This document shows, in pieces, positions 21,860 to 35,554 of a stretch of 64,000 nt of DNA. Both the position numbers and the translations under genes were made by a program. The stretch is from assembly GCA_026874595.1 (NCBI GenBank), contig CM049315.1:872501-936500 (forward strand), read 5' to 3'. This DNA comes from Sipunculus nudus. Taxonomy: Eukaryota > Annelida > Sipuncula > Golfingiida > Sipunculidae. Below the pieces are notes generated by a model. That model had not been told where the DNA came from and ran no database searches. It worked only from the letters and a program-made list of their open reading frames with translations. How positions within the stretch are numbered: the first letter of the stretch is position 1; each line of letters opens with the position of its first letter.

Positions 21860-23650
21860 CAACTTCAGGTCTGCTTGAAGTCTCAAAAGTGGTCAGCTTG
21901 TATTGCCTGCCTCTGTTTAATATTTGCAGACTTGCCGGCCTCTGTTTAATATGTAAAGACTTGCTTGCCGCACTCTGTTGAGTGTTTGCAGATTTGCCGC
22001 TGTTTGTATAGTAAATGCAGACATATAGGCTCCTGTTTAAAAATTGCAGACTTGCCGCCATATGTTTAAAAATTGAAGACTTACTGGCTCCTTTTTACTT
22101 TTGCAGACTTGTATGCCTTTGTTTAATTGTTGCAGACTGGCCGGCCTCCGTTTAGTTTTTACAGACTTGCCGGCCTCTGTTTAGTATTTACAGGCTTGTG
22201 GGCCTCTGTCTAATAGTGGCAGACTTGCCGCCATTTGTTTAATATTTAGAGACTTGCCGGCCTCTGTGTAGTATTTACAGGCTTGTGGCCCTCTGTTGAA
22301 TAGTTGCAGACTTGCCGCCATATGTTTAATATTTACAAACTTTACGCCCTCTGTTTAGTATTTACAGGCTTGTAGGCCCCTGTTTAATAGTTCCAGACTT
22401 GCCGCCATCTGTTTAATATTTAGAGACTTGCCGGCCTCTGTTAAGTATTAACAGGCTTGTGGGCCTCTGTATAATAGTGGCAGACTTGCCGCCATATGTT
22501 TAATATTTACAAACCTGACGCCCTCTGTTTAGTATTTACGTGCTTGTGGGCCCCTATTTAATAGTTACAGACTTGCCGGCATCTGTTTAATATTTAGAGA
22601 CATGCCTGTCTCTGTTTAGTATTTACAGGCTTGTGGGCCTCTGTTTAATAGTTGCAGACTTGCCGGCCTCTCTCCAATATATGAAGACTTGCCGGCCTCT
22701 GTTTAGTATTGCAGACCTGTGGGCCTCTGTTTGAAAGTTGCAGACTTGCCGGCATCTCTTCAATATATGAAGACTTTCCGGCCTCTGTTTAGTATCTATA
22801 GGCTTGTGGGCCTCTGTTTAAAAGTTGAAGACTTGCCGGCCGCTGTTCAATATATGAAGACTTGCCGGCCTTTGTTTAGTTTTTTCAGGCTTGTGGGGCT
22901 CTGTTTAATAGTTGCAGACTTGCCGGCCTCTCTTCAATATATGAAGACTTGCCGGCCTCTGTTTAGTATTTGCAGACTTGTGGGCCTCTGTTTAATAGTT
23001 GTAGACTTGCCGCCATTGTTTAATATTTAGAGACTTGCCGGCCTCCGTTCAACATATGAAGACTTGCCGGCCTCTGTTTAGTATTTGCAGACTTATGGGC
23101 CATTGTTTAATATAGTTGCAGACGTGCCGCCGTCTGTTTAGTATTTATACACTTGCCGCCCTCTGTGTAAGAAATGCCCACATAGTGGCTCAAGTGTTAA
23201 AACAAACTCGCCTGTTCTGTTTAAGAGACGTTCATATACCGGCCCCTACGTGAAAGTTGTGTAAACTGTTCAATACCTGGTCCTGTTTAAGAGTCATCGG
23301 CACTCCGGCTTAAAGAATTGTGTAAACACGGGCTCCTGTTTTTTCTTCATGCCGGCTCTTGTTTTAGAGTTGTCTACATAGCGACTCCTGTTTGAGAGTC
23401 TATGTACCGGCTCCTGTTTGAAAGTTGTTTACGTACCGGCTCAGGTTTAGGAGTTTTCTAAGTACCAGCCCTGTTCAAGAGTTGTCTACGTATCTGTCCC
23501 TTTTTGTTTAAGGATTTTTAATACGATTGGCAAAAATTGTTTACCTGCCCTTTTCAAAAGTTGTCAAAATGTATACCGACCGTATTTAAAAGTTGTCTTC
23601 ATTTCTACTTACCTACCCCCTTTTAAGAGTTTGTTTGTCTAGGTACCGGC
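21860..23650. repeat. ~30-bp degenerate minisatellite (TTGCCGGCCTCTGTTTAATA)
   Basis: Dozens of copies of GCAGACTTGCCGGCCTCTG followed by TTTAGTATT or TTTAATAGT. Two variants alternate (CTTGCCGGCCTC and CTTGTGGGCCTC). From about 23200 the unit drifts to a TACCGGCTCCTGTTTAAGAG form and decays by 23650. The 103-residue ORF at 22719-23030 is a repeat translation. Confidence 0.9.
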
Positions 23651-26154
23651 CCAAGTGGTTTTGTTGTCTTTTTTGCAGTGCTAGTGCCGCCGATACGATT
23701 ACCCTCCCAGCCTGCCAAGTCCACTTTGCCGTCGTCGACACTGAACGTTTCTATACTAATTACATGTATTCTCTTTATATCTGAGAGATTCTACAGGATT
23801 CCTATACAGCAAATGGATTTGAAATCTTGTGATAACTCTCGCTTTATAATAACATACCGGGCGAAGTCGTGTTCCTTTCAATGGTGGCACTTTGTTTTCT
23901 TTTACAGAAATTAAAAAATTAAAGAATATCGATTAAGAAAGGATCTGATCATCTAATCTGTTTGGGCTTTACCCATGGTCTTTTGAATGCGTAAAAATAT
24001 GACTTTGCCTGTAGTCATAATAATCATAATATAATTATAATAATAATGACAGAGACTCCGGTAAGATATCAATAAATGATTGCAATAGGATATATAAATT
24101 GGTAAACTGGTAAAGCGAAAGATTATATATACCTCAATTTTTAAAGCAGGTAACGCCAAGCAGATCTTATGTCGGAGAAAAATGCCATGACTATGGTGCC
24201 ACGTTAGACAGGAATTACGCATCACACAGCTGCCTCCTAAAACTCTGATAATGAGAGACCAATTTGTTTTATATAATAATACAATTAAACAATCAATACA
24301 CTGGTGCACACGAAGTAGGCCGAGTACTCTGTGTACCATAATCACATAGGTCTGCTTCGCCACCGAATGAAAGCAACCCTGCTACTGCATTAATGCTTGA
24401 TCAATTTTGCCTCCGTGGCATAATGGTCTGTCAGAGAGACAGAAACTGTAATACAGGAATGTCACATCAGAAATCTGGATGAGGAAACAAAGATTGCTAT
24501 CCCTGACAACGTCTAACTTAATATAAACCAGACCTAAGATAGATTTAAGTACTTCCTGATAGCACCAAGTATAATGTGAAAAGATTCAGTTTTATCTCGG
24601 GGTAGTGGTTAATTTCCGCGCATGCGTGTTGAAGTTAAGACGCCTTTCAATTGTTACATGATTTACAATAAGTTCTGCAAAATGCAGGAAATGACAGTGG
24701 TTATGTGATTGGGATAATTGTTTTTGCTTTGGTTTATTGCATCAACAGAAATGCTGAAGACAGAATTCGGCTTATTTGAACAAGAATGTACAGCGAGAGG
24801 TTATATTGAATGTTACAATCCGGCTTATTTTACCTATTCGTGTTCGGCATTTTCAAGAACCATTGCGACCAGTCTGTTAATATCTTCAGTATTACAAAAG
24901 TGGCCACAGTGATTCAAGATTTCCGCAGATTTGTCCTTCAAGGGCTAAAGTTTAATTATAAACTGTGGGAACGATCTTATGTGCCTAATTTGAAGAACAT
25001 ATTGAGCACTTCTTTTAAAGTTATAGGGGTAATAAAAATCCCAGAATTCCGCTTGACCTTTACGATCAAGTTCAAGGGTGTTCAAAATCCTCTGAGAACA
25101 TGGTGAGAACAACTAATGTGTCAAAGTTGAGGGGAAACTTGCACGACTTAAATAGTTATAGGGTTAATAAAAATCCATATTCCACAAATTTGACTTTCAA
25201 GATCAAGGTCACAGTTCTTTAATTTAACCGGGAATATTGTGTTGGTAATCTTCAATCACATTCAAACTACCCCGGGGATAATTTGAAATCAATTTCATTT
25301 TACCTGGATGGATCCTGCAATGGGGATGGTTTGTAGTCTTTTCACCGAGACCTATGTCTGTGAATCACCACTTTAGATAACGCCCACGGTCAGTCTTTCT
25401 TTTCTTATCACGTCAGTATAGTCATATATGGAAGTGCATGGAATGGTGTTACGTTCTACGTGAAAGGACTAAACCGGAATTTACCTTGATATTCACTTCT
25501 TTTTATTTACCAGACCTGTTTTGATGAAGCAGATACTTCCCTGTCTCTGATCAGCAGGGCTAGTTAAATCCCGCCATTTACTTGAAACAGACATATCATT
25601 CATTGGGCTAGATGTAGCAGATGTTTTCCCTTTTATCTTCCGACTACTCCAGAAGCGCTAAGGAAATCCTACGCAGAAGGAGAATGCGTTTCCATTTAGA
25701 GTGACGTAAACTGAAACCCTCCAGTTCAGATGCAGTACAAAGCACCTTTGTATCGAATTGTTGCTCAATTGACAAAATGGGTAATTTATTTTCGACAAGC
25801 ACATTATCTGAGAGCCATGAATAAAACAATATGATAAGCATGACGTTTGATCTGTTTTTCTTGTCTTTCTCTTCTTTACAATTGATATTCCTCCGCTGTG
25901 CGTGACAATTTGATTTTTTCTTCACAATTAAGTAAAAACTTGATGGACAAGAGAATCAGATATGATGTCACTTTTTCGTTCGCCAGTACTGAACTGAATC
26001 AGGGATAAATGACATGATATGTCACGGATATATATTCTCCTTCATGTTTTTTTTTCTGTTCTCTCATTACATGGCTGAAGGCATTCCATCGTCTGTTTAA
26101 GCAGTAATACATGACTTGTAGAAGACAGTTTCTATTAAAATAGAATGATGGTGC
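23651..26154. other. Stretch without recognisable gene
   Basis: Frames of up to 136 residues (23953-24363 minus), 98 (24810-25106 plus) and 93 (25644-25925 minus) exist, but none has a recognisable motif. Two related phrases, GGTAATAAAAATCCC near 25027 and GGTTAATAAAAATCC near 25162, each followed by TTGACTTT/TTGACCTTT and GATCAAG, suggest a diverged ~140-bp tandem pair. Confidence 0.4.
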
Positions 26155-26235
26155 GATTATTATTATTTTTATAATTATTATTATTATTATTATAATTATT
26201 ATCATCATCATTTTCATTATTATTATTATTATTAG
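26155..26235. repeat. (ATT)n microsatellite
   Basis: TTA/ATT trinucleotides with a short ATC block. Confidence 0.9.
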
Positions 26236-26754
26236 CTTTTCAGGGGTTCACACAGTGGGCTATTAAAATCAATAATTACCTATTGTTAACGAATCAAACG
26301 AATCACTTGGATTCGGACATGGGACCTTCCAAGAGCCCAGTTACTAGGCTACGTTTTAAATTGTTAAATTGTGCTGGATGAGTCATTCATTTTATATATA
26401 TATCCGAGCTTTGTTCGTTTGATTAATGATGTTTATAATTGGAGTTTGAGTTAGGGGAGGGGAAAAAGTAGGTTTTCCATTCTTATCTGAAGAACACGTC
26501 TAATTGTCTCGGAAATTAACTATAATTCGGATCCACTTACAAGGTCAACCAATAGGTCTAAATCCTTGAGCCACCAAAATGACGAATGTTGTTAAGGAGT
26601 ATTTTTCCTGTACTATTATTCCAAACAACAATCTAACACGACGGTGTCGATATTCAAAACATTGCCGGTAGTTGTGCGTGGAAATTCATATATAAGCTAA
26701 AAATTTCAATTATTTTTAGCAGACATGCATAAAATCAATTTGCGTGGTAATTTC

Positions 26755-29700
26755 TCCGGTGATTTGAGCAAAGGTGTGTGGTTATTTCTCCCGTCATTTT
26801 AGCCATTGCGTGTGGCTATTTCTCCCGTCAATGGAGCCACAATGTGTGGTTATTTCTCCCGTCATTCTTCTCCCGCAATTTGAGCCACGGTGTGGTTATG
26901 TTTCCCGTCATTTGAGCCACAGTGTTGTTATGTTTCCTATTATTTGAGCTATAGTGGGGTTATTTCTCCCGTCATTTGAATCACAGTGAGTGATTATTTT
27001 TCCCATCATTTGAGCTACGGTGTGGATATTTTTCCCTTCAATTCACCCACGGTGTGGTTATTTTTCCCGTAATTTGAGCCATGGTGTGATTATTTTTCCC
27101 GTCATATGAGCCACGGTGTGTGGTTATTTTTCCCGTTATTTGAGCAACGATTGTTTGGGTACTTCTCCCGTAATTTGAGGCACGATTTGGTTATCTTTCC
27201 CATCATTTGAGCCACGGTGCGTGGTTATGTTTCCCGTCATTTGAATCACGGTGAGTGGTTATTCTTCCCATCATTTAAGCCACGGTGTGGTTATTTTTCC
27301 CATTTTTTAAATCACGGTGAGTGATTATTTTTCCCATCATTTGGGCCATGGTGTGTGGTTATTTCTCCCGGCATTTAAGCCAAGGTGTGTGTTTTTCTTT
27401 CCCGCAGTTTGAGCCACGGTGTGTGGTTTTGTTTTCCATCACTAGAGCCACACGATTATTTTACTCGTCACTTGAGCCACTGTGTGTGGTCATTTTTCCC
27501 GTCATTTGAGTCACGGTTTGGTTATCTTTCCATCATTTGAGCCAAATAGTGAGGATATTTTCCCCGTCATATGAGCCACGTTGTAATGTTGTTCTCCCGC
27601 CATCGAGCCACGGTGTATGGTAATTACTCTTGTCATTTGAACCACAGTGTGTGGTTATTTTTCCGTCATTTGAGCCATGGCATGTAGTTATTTTTCCCGT
27701 CATATAAGCCACGGTGTGAATTTTTCCGTCGTTTGAGCCACGGTGTGTGGTTTTGTTTTCCGTAATTTGAGCCACGGTGTGTGTTTTTTTTCTCCCGTCA
27801 TTTGAACCACTGTGAGTGGTTATTGTTCCCATCATTTGGGCCAGGGTATGGTTATTTCACCCGCCATTGAATCACGGTGAGTGGTTATTTTTCCCATCCT
27901 TTGATCGACGGTAGGTAGTTATTACTGCCGTCATTTGAACCATGGTGTGTGGTTATGTTTTCCGTCACTAGATCTACTCGATTTTTACCGGTCACTTGAG
28001 CCAGGGTGTGTGATCATTTTTCCCGTCATTTGAGGCATGGTTTGGTTATCTTTCTTATCATTTGAGCCACGTAGTGTGGTTATGTTTCCCGTCATTAGAA
28101 TTAGGGTGAGTGGTTATTTTTCCCATCATTTGAATCGCAGTGATTGGCTATTTTTCTTTCGTCATTCAAGCCAAGGTGCGTAGATATTACTCCCTTCATT
28201 TTGGAAACATGGTGTGTTGTAATGTTGCCGTCATTAAAGCCACGGTGTTGATATTTTTCCCGTCATATGAGCCACGTTGTAAGGTTATTTCTCCCGCCAT
28301 GGAGCCACGGTGTATGGTAATTACTCTTGTCAATTGAAACACAGTGTGTGGTTATTTTCTCGTCATTTGAGCCATGGCGTGTAGTTATTTTTCCCGTCAT
28401 ATGAGCCACGGTGTGTGGTAATTTCTTCTGTCGTTTGAGCCACGGTGTGTGTTTTCTTTTCGTAATTTCAGCCACGGTGTGTGGTTATTTCTCCCGTCAT
28501 TAAAACCACGGTGAGTGGTTATTGTTCCCATCATTTGTGCCATGGTGTGGTTATTTCTCCCGCCATTGAATCACGGTGATTGGTTATTTTTCTGATCATT
28601 TGATCCACGGTATGTAGTTATTACTGCCGTCATTTGAAACATAGTGTGTGGTTATGTTTTCCGTCACTAGATCTACTCGATTTTTTTACCGGTCACTTGA
28701 GCCAGGGTGTGGTCATTTTTTCCGTCATTTGAGGCATGGTTTGGTTATCTTTCCCATCATATGAGCCACGTAGTGTGGTTATGTTTCCCGTCATTAGAAT
28801 TAGGGTGAGTGGTTATTTTTCCCATCATTTGAATCGCAGTGATTGGCTATTTTTCTTTCGTCATTCAAGCCACGGTGTGTAGATATTACTCCCTTCATTG
28901 GAAACATGGTGTGGTGTAATGTTTGCCGTCATTGAAGCCACGGTGTGGATATTTTCCCGTCATATGAGCCACGTTGTAAGGTTATTTCTCCCGCCATCGA
29001 GCCACGGTGTATGGTAATTACTCTTGATTACTGATCATAATTACTCACAGTGATTGGTTATTTTCTCCCGTCATTCTAGCCACGGTGTGTAGTTATTACT
29101 CCTTTCATTTGAAGCATGGAGTGTTGAAATGTTTACCTTTATTAAAGCCACAGTGTGAATATTTTCCCGTCATATGAGCCACGTTGTAAGGTTATTTCTC
29201 CCGCCATCGAGCCACGTATGGTTAAGTTTCCCTTCATTAGAATTAGGGCCAGTGGTTATTTTTCCCATCATTTGAGTCACGGTGTGGTTATTTCTCCCGT
29301 CATTTGAATCACAGTGAGTGGTTATTTCTCCCGTTATTCGAGCCACGATAGGTAGTTATTACTCCCTTCATTTGAAACATGGTGTGTGGTTATGTTTTCC
29401 GTCACTAGAGCCACTCGATTATTTTACCCCTCACTTGAGCCACGGTGTGTGGTCATTTTTCCCATCATTTTAGCCACGTAGTGTGGTTATTTTTACCGTC
29501 AATATTGTCATGGCGTGTAGTCGTTTAACCGTCATATTAGCCACGGTGTGTGGTAATTTTTTCCGTGATTTGAGCCACGGTGTGTGTTTATGTATTCCGT
29601 AATTTGAGCCACGGTAGGTGGTTATTTCTCCCGTCATGTGAACTACGGTTTGCGGTTATTTCTACTGTCATTTACACCACGATGTGTGGCAATGTTCCTG

Positions 29701-31225
29701 TCATATGAGCCATGTTGTAAGGTTATTTCTCCCGCCATGGAGCCACGGTGTATGGTAATTACTCTTGTCGATTGAACCATAGTGTGTGGTTATTTTCCTG
29801 TCATTTGAGCCATAGCGTGTAGTTATTTTTCCCGTCATATGAGCCACGGTGTGTGGTAATTTTTTCCGTCGTATGAGCCACGGTGTGTGGTTTTGTTTTC
29901 CGTAATTTGAGCCACGGTATGTGGTTATTTCTCCCGTCATTTGAACCACGGTGAATGGTAATTGTTCCCATCATTAGGGCCACGGTGTGGTTATTTCTCC
30001 CGCCATTTAATCACGGTGAGTGGTTTTTTTACCAATCATTTGATCCACGGTATATAGTTATTACTGCCGTCATTTGAAACATGGTGTGTTGGGATGTTTT
30101 CCGTCATATGAGCAAGGGTGTGTGTTAATTTCTTCCGTCATTTGAACCACGGTGTGTTTTTTTTTTTCTCCCGTCATTTTAGCCACAGTGTGTGGTTATT
30201 TTGCTCGTCAATATAGTCATGGCGTGTACTCGTTAAACCGTCATATGTAATGTGGTAATTTTTTTCCGTCGTTTGAGCCACGGTGTGTGTTTGGGTTTTC
30301 CGTAATTTGAGCCACGGTATGTGGTTACTTCTCCCGTCATGTTAACCACGGTGTGCGGTTATTTCTACTATCATTTACACCACGATGTGTGGCAATGTTC
30401 CTGTCATATGAGCCACGTTGTAAGGTTATTTCACCCGCCATGGAGCCACGGTGTATGGTAATTACTCTTGTCGTTTGAACCACAGTGTCTGGTTATTTTC
30501 CTGTCATTTGAGCCAGGGCGTGTAGTTATTTTTCCCGTCATATGAGCCACGGTATGTGGTTATTTCTACCGTCATTTGAACCACGGTGAGTGGTAATTGT
30601 TCCCATCATATGGGCCATGGTGTGGTTATTTCTCCCGCCATTTAATCACGGTGAGTGGTTTATTTTTCCAATCATTTGATCCACGGTATGTAGTTATTAC
30701 TGCCGTCATTTGAAACATGGTGTGTGTTTTTTTCTCCCGTCATTTTAGTGTGTGGTTATTTTGCTCGTTAATATAGTCATGGCGTGTAGTCGTTTAACCG
30801 TCATATGTAATGTGGTAATTTTTTCCGTCATTAGAGCCACGGTGCATGGTTAATACTCCCATCATTTGAACCACGTTGTGTGGTTATTTCTCCCGCCATC
30901 TGAATCACGGTGTGTGGTTATTTCTCCCGCCATATGAAACATGGTGTGGGGTTATTTCTCCCGCCATCTGATCCACGGTATGTAGTTATTTCTTCCGCCA
31001 TCTGAACCGAGGTGTGTGGTTATTTCTCCCGCCATCTGAACCATGGTGTGTGGTTACTTCTCCCGCCATTTGAACCACGGTGTGTAGTATTTCTTCCTCC
31101 ATCTGAACCACGGTGTGTGATTATTTTTTCCGCCATGTTAACCACGGTGTATGGTTATTTTTTAGCAATCTGAACCATGGTGTGTGGTTATTTCTCCCGC
31201 CATTTGATCCATCTGAACCATGGTG
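26755..31225. repeat. 34-bp minisatellite, 4.5 kb, with ~700-bp higher-order repeats
   Basis: Roughly 130 copies of GAGCCACGGTGTGTGGTTAT followed by TTCTCCCGTCATTT. A distinctive variant block (GAGCCACGTTGTAAGGTTAT then CCCGCCAT) recurs near 27573, 28269, 28966, 29707 and 30410, spaced 696-741 bp, with an extra copy at 29176. Another (TAGATCTACTCGATTTTT) occurs at 27967 and 28671. The last 0.4 kb (about 30850-31225) is more homogeneous and of a CCGCCATCTGAACC type. Scattered ORFs of 60-100 residues are repeat translations. Confidence 0.92.
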
Positions 31226-32159
31226 TTGCACACTCATAACATTCATATCATGATAAGCGGTATTTTTTTATTTTGGAATTAACATTTTTTTCTGTTTCCT
31301 TTTCTATATCGAGGATTCTCTTCGTTGACTGAAAAGTATCCAAATACCCTTCAATTGGAACTATAATATTCGAAATGCTTCAGCTAAATTTCTTTTAAAT
31401 ATAGACATAAAGATGCCACGTGATATTGGGTATAGCACTGGCAATAGGCGGAGACGTGAATCCCTTCGTGATTATATTTCTGGGTGGGGGTTCGCAAACA
31501 GCGTTAATACTTAATTCACCTATTAAAGTTGACAATTTTTGGGCTGTTTTTCTATACTAGACATAAACTCTCGCCCAGTCACCAGAGTTTAATAAAATTA
31601 CGGTGAGAACGAACTCACCTAATGCCAAATGAATGGTATACAGGACCCCGTGTAATAAGTTACATGTTACTCAGCCGCATTATTTCAAATGTTCTATATA
31701 ACAACGTACATATAGTATCAAACAGTGATATTATTAATTTAATATATATATTTATATATACATATATATATATCCTTAAATAAGTGCATTCAATACACAC
31801 TTATTTTGACATCTCACCTTTCAGTTTTTAATCTTCAACTGACTGAAGTTTACAAACGCGATTTAACTTAGATCAGAATAATTGGTGATTTGAAGTTTAA
31901 AGCGGTGATCTAAACTAGCTAAAATATCAATGATAAAAATAAAAAATAAAGTTTAAGGACTTTAGTTTTAATGTTAGGTCTGCAACTGCTTTGTTCTCTG
32001 TGCATTTAGCCCTGCTATCATTATATGTATACAGGGACATATCATGAAATCATTAAAACAGAACAACGGTTAATTTATATAAGTAACAAATTATGTATCC
32101 TGTCACTTTTCTTGACCTGCCCCTTTTCATATACATTGTATATTTTGTTCGTTTTTATC

Positions 32160-32163
<4 letters not shown>
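31226..32163. other. Non-coding spacer
   Basis: AT-rich, no recognisable gene. Confidence 0.5.
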
Positions 32164-32203
<40 letters not shown>

Positions 32204-32218
32204 CATATATATATATAT
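32164..32218. repeat. (TA)n microsatellite
   Basis: TA tract with ACATACAT interruptions. The 101-residue minus-strand ORF passing through it is not credible. Confidence 0.95.
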
Positions 32219-33828
32219 TTCTGAAAGCAAACAAAAATTAGTCTGTTTATATCTTTTATTGTAATATTTGAAAGTATATTTCGAAAGAATTTGCGCTCTC
32301 GGCCATATGTGAAATAAACTCTTATGTATAAGGTTTGGCCGGCAGGAAATACTAAGCAACTTTAAAAGGACAGACCACATAAGTTTAGCGACTACCTCAA
32401 AATAACGACCCCTTTTTCACGGTCCTATTTCTTGTTTGCTCTTTATAAAAGACGACACCACCTCGGAAATGGGACCACATCATCATCCAAACTTATGTCG
32501 GCTGCTTATTATCACTTATATATCATGGTATACTCATATACATGAAGCGAACATTTCCATCATATGTTACCCTATGTACCAAAAGACCTAAGGTACTCAA
32601 TGTCGTGGTATTCGTACATAACCTTGGAGCTAGGTGGCTTTTCGAACGAAAACCCCATGATCTCGTTGCCTATAATACGTCCTTTCAATAATCTCTTGTT
32701 ATGATATTATACAAAGATGGAAATTCAAATGAGCATACGCAAGGGCCCAAAAATAAACATTTTTTACTATTTATCAAAACGAAGCTTACCAATTTATAAA
32801 ATAAGAACAAACAAACGTAAACATTCAAAGTAATAAAAGACATTTTAACATGTCAGGACTAATGTGCGGCAAAGTGATATCCGATGCATTATAATCGATG
32901 TTTTACTCGAATTTCTTGCTGAATTTCAAGTTGATTTTACTCAGTTGTTTTAATTTTGAGTAACCAGAAGCTTGAATTTTTCTTCCCTGTGTGCGGTTGC
33001 TATATTTATGCAGCTTCTCAGCTCATGGGAAATTTGATCTCTGTCCTTTACGTCGTGATGTATTATAAAACGCTTAGTTTCTTATATACTTATAAACCGT
33101 TTTTAAGTACATTTTGATAGATGATAAATATTCATAAATCGATGCTTTGGGTATATCTAATATTGCCGGCTCTTTTTGAATATTCCATCTTGTAACCATC
33201 GGTGAAGATTACATACAGTCGAACGGATATACACATCCCCAATCCCAGAAACATGTATTTTATGACGAGGCAATACGATTTAGGTGCTAACTTCTGCAAT
33301 CATAAACAAAACTAAGACCGCGCATATACATACACTGTATACTGTATTTACCTGAACGGTTATACAAGATAATTCGGTTTGAATCAATCAAGAGTGTATT
33401 TTCCAAAAAAATTAAATATTTAATTTTTAATGTCTACAAACTAAATGTCGACTCTAAAAGAAATAGAAACTTAAGTAAAAAAAGTAAAAAGTAAAAGGCG
33501 GAAATCATGGCTGAGAAATAATTTAGATAGAAATGTTAATGTCTTCTTCTATGGTGGGTATATGTCCAACGTATTCTTCTGAAACTACAAATTTTTTTAT
33601 ATATTTAATATATAAGCATGATTTAGACACACGTTCTCAGCTTTTGTTTTTAATTGAATCGGTGGTTTGTTTAATGGTGTATGGCCATCATAATTGAAAT
33701 AATGCAAATCATATATCTGTGTCTTCGGTTTGGTGAGGGGTGAAGGCTAAAGACCCCCCCCCCCCCCCCCCGCCACTGTGTTATAAGCCGTTAAGTTCAT
33801 TGTGACCTGTTCGTCGGACTGTTTTTTA
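32219..33828. other. Stretch without recognisable gene, with a C18 run
   Basis: No exon or RNA candidate. A run of 18 C lies at 33754-33771, just upstream of the HINE-like element. Confidence 0.5.
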
Positions 33829-35395
33829 TGCCCCCGCCACAAAGTGGCCGGGGCATATAGTTTTACCCATGTCCGTCATTCCGTCCTTCCGTCCTTCCGT
33901 CAATCCGAAATCAAACAGTTGTACGGACTTTTTTTCGCAATGCCTGCAGATATTGGCCTGATTTTTGGTGTATGGGCAGATAATTACGAGTTACAGATCG
34001 AGTTCACGTTTTGTCCTGGTTGACCTACTTTTGACCGTTTTACGGCTCCTTACATTAGAAAATTTCATGAAAAATAGAAATTTTCATGACAAATACACAT
34101 GTACGGACTTTTCTTCGCAATGCTTGCAGATATGGGCCTGATTTTTGTTGGTGTGTATGCAGATATTGACCAGTTACAGATGGAGTTCGCGTTTCCTCCC
34201 GGTTGACCTACTTTTGACTGTTTTACGGCTCCTTAACTTAGAAAATTTCATGAAAAATAGAAATTTTCATGACTAATACACATGTACAGATTTTTTTTCG
34301 CAATGCCTGCAGATATTGGCCTGATTTTTGGTGTGAATGCAGATATTGACCAGTTACAAATGGAGTTCGCGTTTCCTCTAGGTTGACCTACTTTTGACCA
34401 TTTACGGCTCCTTAACTTAAAAAATTACATGAAATTAGAAATTTTCATGACAAAAACACATGTACTGACTTTTTTTCGCAATGCCTGCAGATATTGGCCT
34501 GATTTTTGGTGTGTATGCAGATAATGACCAGTTACAGTTCGAGTTCGCGTTTCGTCCCAGTTGACCCATTTTTCTACATTTTAGAGCTGATTATAGAAAA
34601 ACACTCAGAACCTTATATCTCAGGAACCATTGTGTGGATTTTCACAAAAACTTACTATGGTCATTGGGACTGATGGTCTGTACATTCTGCACAATTTTGG
34701 TGGCATCACCTGCAATTTCTGATTTTTTAATGAAATTTTATCCAATTTTTCAGTTTTGGCCTTTGTGCAGGATATCTCCTAAGGTATTCAACTAAGGAAC
34801 TTCATTACTTCAGTGCTTTTGCATCAAATCTTGGTCAGGTTCAAAGATGGGTAGTCTTGACCTACTTTTCAAGGTCACAGAGCTTAGTATAGAAAAAAAA
34901 CTTAGGGGGATATTTCTCAGGAAGCATTTGGTGGATTGTTATAAAACATGGTACATACCTCTCCAATTTAAATCTATAACTGATTACCAGCTTTTGCTAA
35001 TAATCTAGTTTCGCAATGCAATGCTTACAGATACTGGCCCAATGTTTGGTCTGTGGGCGCATAATGACCACTTACAGGTCGAGTTCGCGTTTCGTCCCAG
35101 TTAACCTATTTTTGACCATATGACAGATCCTGAACATAGAAAATTTCATGAAAGACAGAAATTGTTATGAAAAATGCACATGTATGGACTTTTTTTCACA
35201 GTGCCTGCATACTGGCCTGATTTTTGGTGTGTTCCTTGATAATGACCCGTTACAGATCGAGTTTGCATTTTGCCCTTCTTGACCTACTTTTGACCATACA
35301 ACACCTCCTGAACTTATAAAAATTTTACAAAATTTAACAAATGTTTCTAATTTGCCCCAGGCGGGGGCATTCGTGTCGTACCGACACATCTAGTT
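33829..35395 (+). mobile_element. HINE-like element with terminal hairpins and ~180-bp cores
   Basis: The left end is a 12-bp stem, TGCCCCCGCCAC-AAA-GTGGCCGGGGCA (one mismatch), then ATATAGTTTTACCC and a GTCC/TTCC microsatellite. Core units starting TGTACGGACTTTTTTTCGC recur at 33920, 34100, 34283 and 34461 (about 180 bp). About 34590-35000 is occupied by different sequence, and two more degraded cores follow to 35340. The right end carries GCCCCAGGCGGGGGC and a hairpin GTGTCG-TAC-CGACAC (35373-35387) followed by ATCTAGTTT. Tandem cores bounded by a microsatellite and terminal hairpins fit non-autonomous Helentrons of bivalves; the superfamily is inferred from layout. ORFs within are incidental. 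Confidence 0.75.
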
Positions 35396-35554
35396 TAATA
35401 CAAAATCGATTCTACGTTTTCCTTTTCATAAAGGAACGCGCCCGAACCATATGCGCTTTAATTATGAATGCATGGTCATGCACATATGGTGTCCTGAATC
35501 ATGACTTAAGCAGGACGCCGCCTCAGTCACGGGACTTACATAAGACAAATATAT

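Noticed and set aside
23953-24363. 136-residue minus-strand ORF
   Set aside because: Ile/Leu/Tyr/His-rich with an AT-repeat-derived part and no motif; consistent with chance in AT-rich DNA.
24410-24470. tRNA-like start CCGTGGCATAATGG
   Set aside because: No box B at an acceptable distance and no cloverleaf.
25644-25925. 93-residue minus-strand ORF (ending LSLRHSKWKR-like basic stretch)
   Set aside because: Lysine-rich start and basic end but no recognisable domain or splice context; left as unsupported.
26270-26350. Possible tRNA-like box B (GTCCGAATCC on the minus strand)
   Set aside because: Box A too weak and no SINE body or tail identified.
26755-31225. CRISPR array, because of regularly spaced short repeats
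   Set aside because: Units are directly adjacent ~34-bp tandem copies without unique spacers, and the context is eukaryotic.
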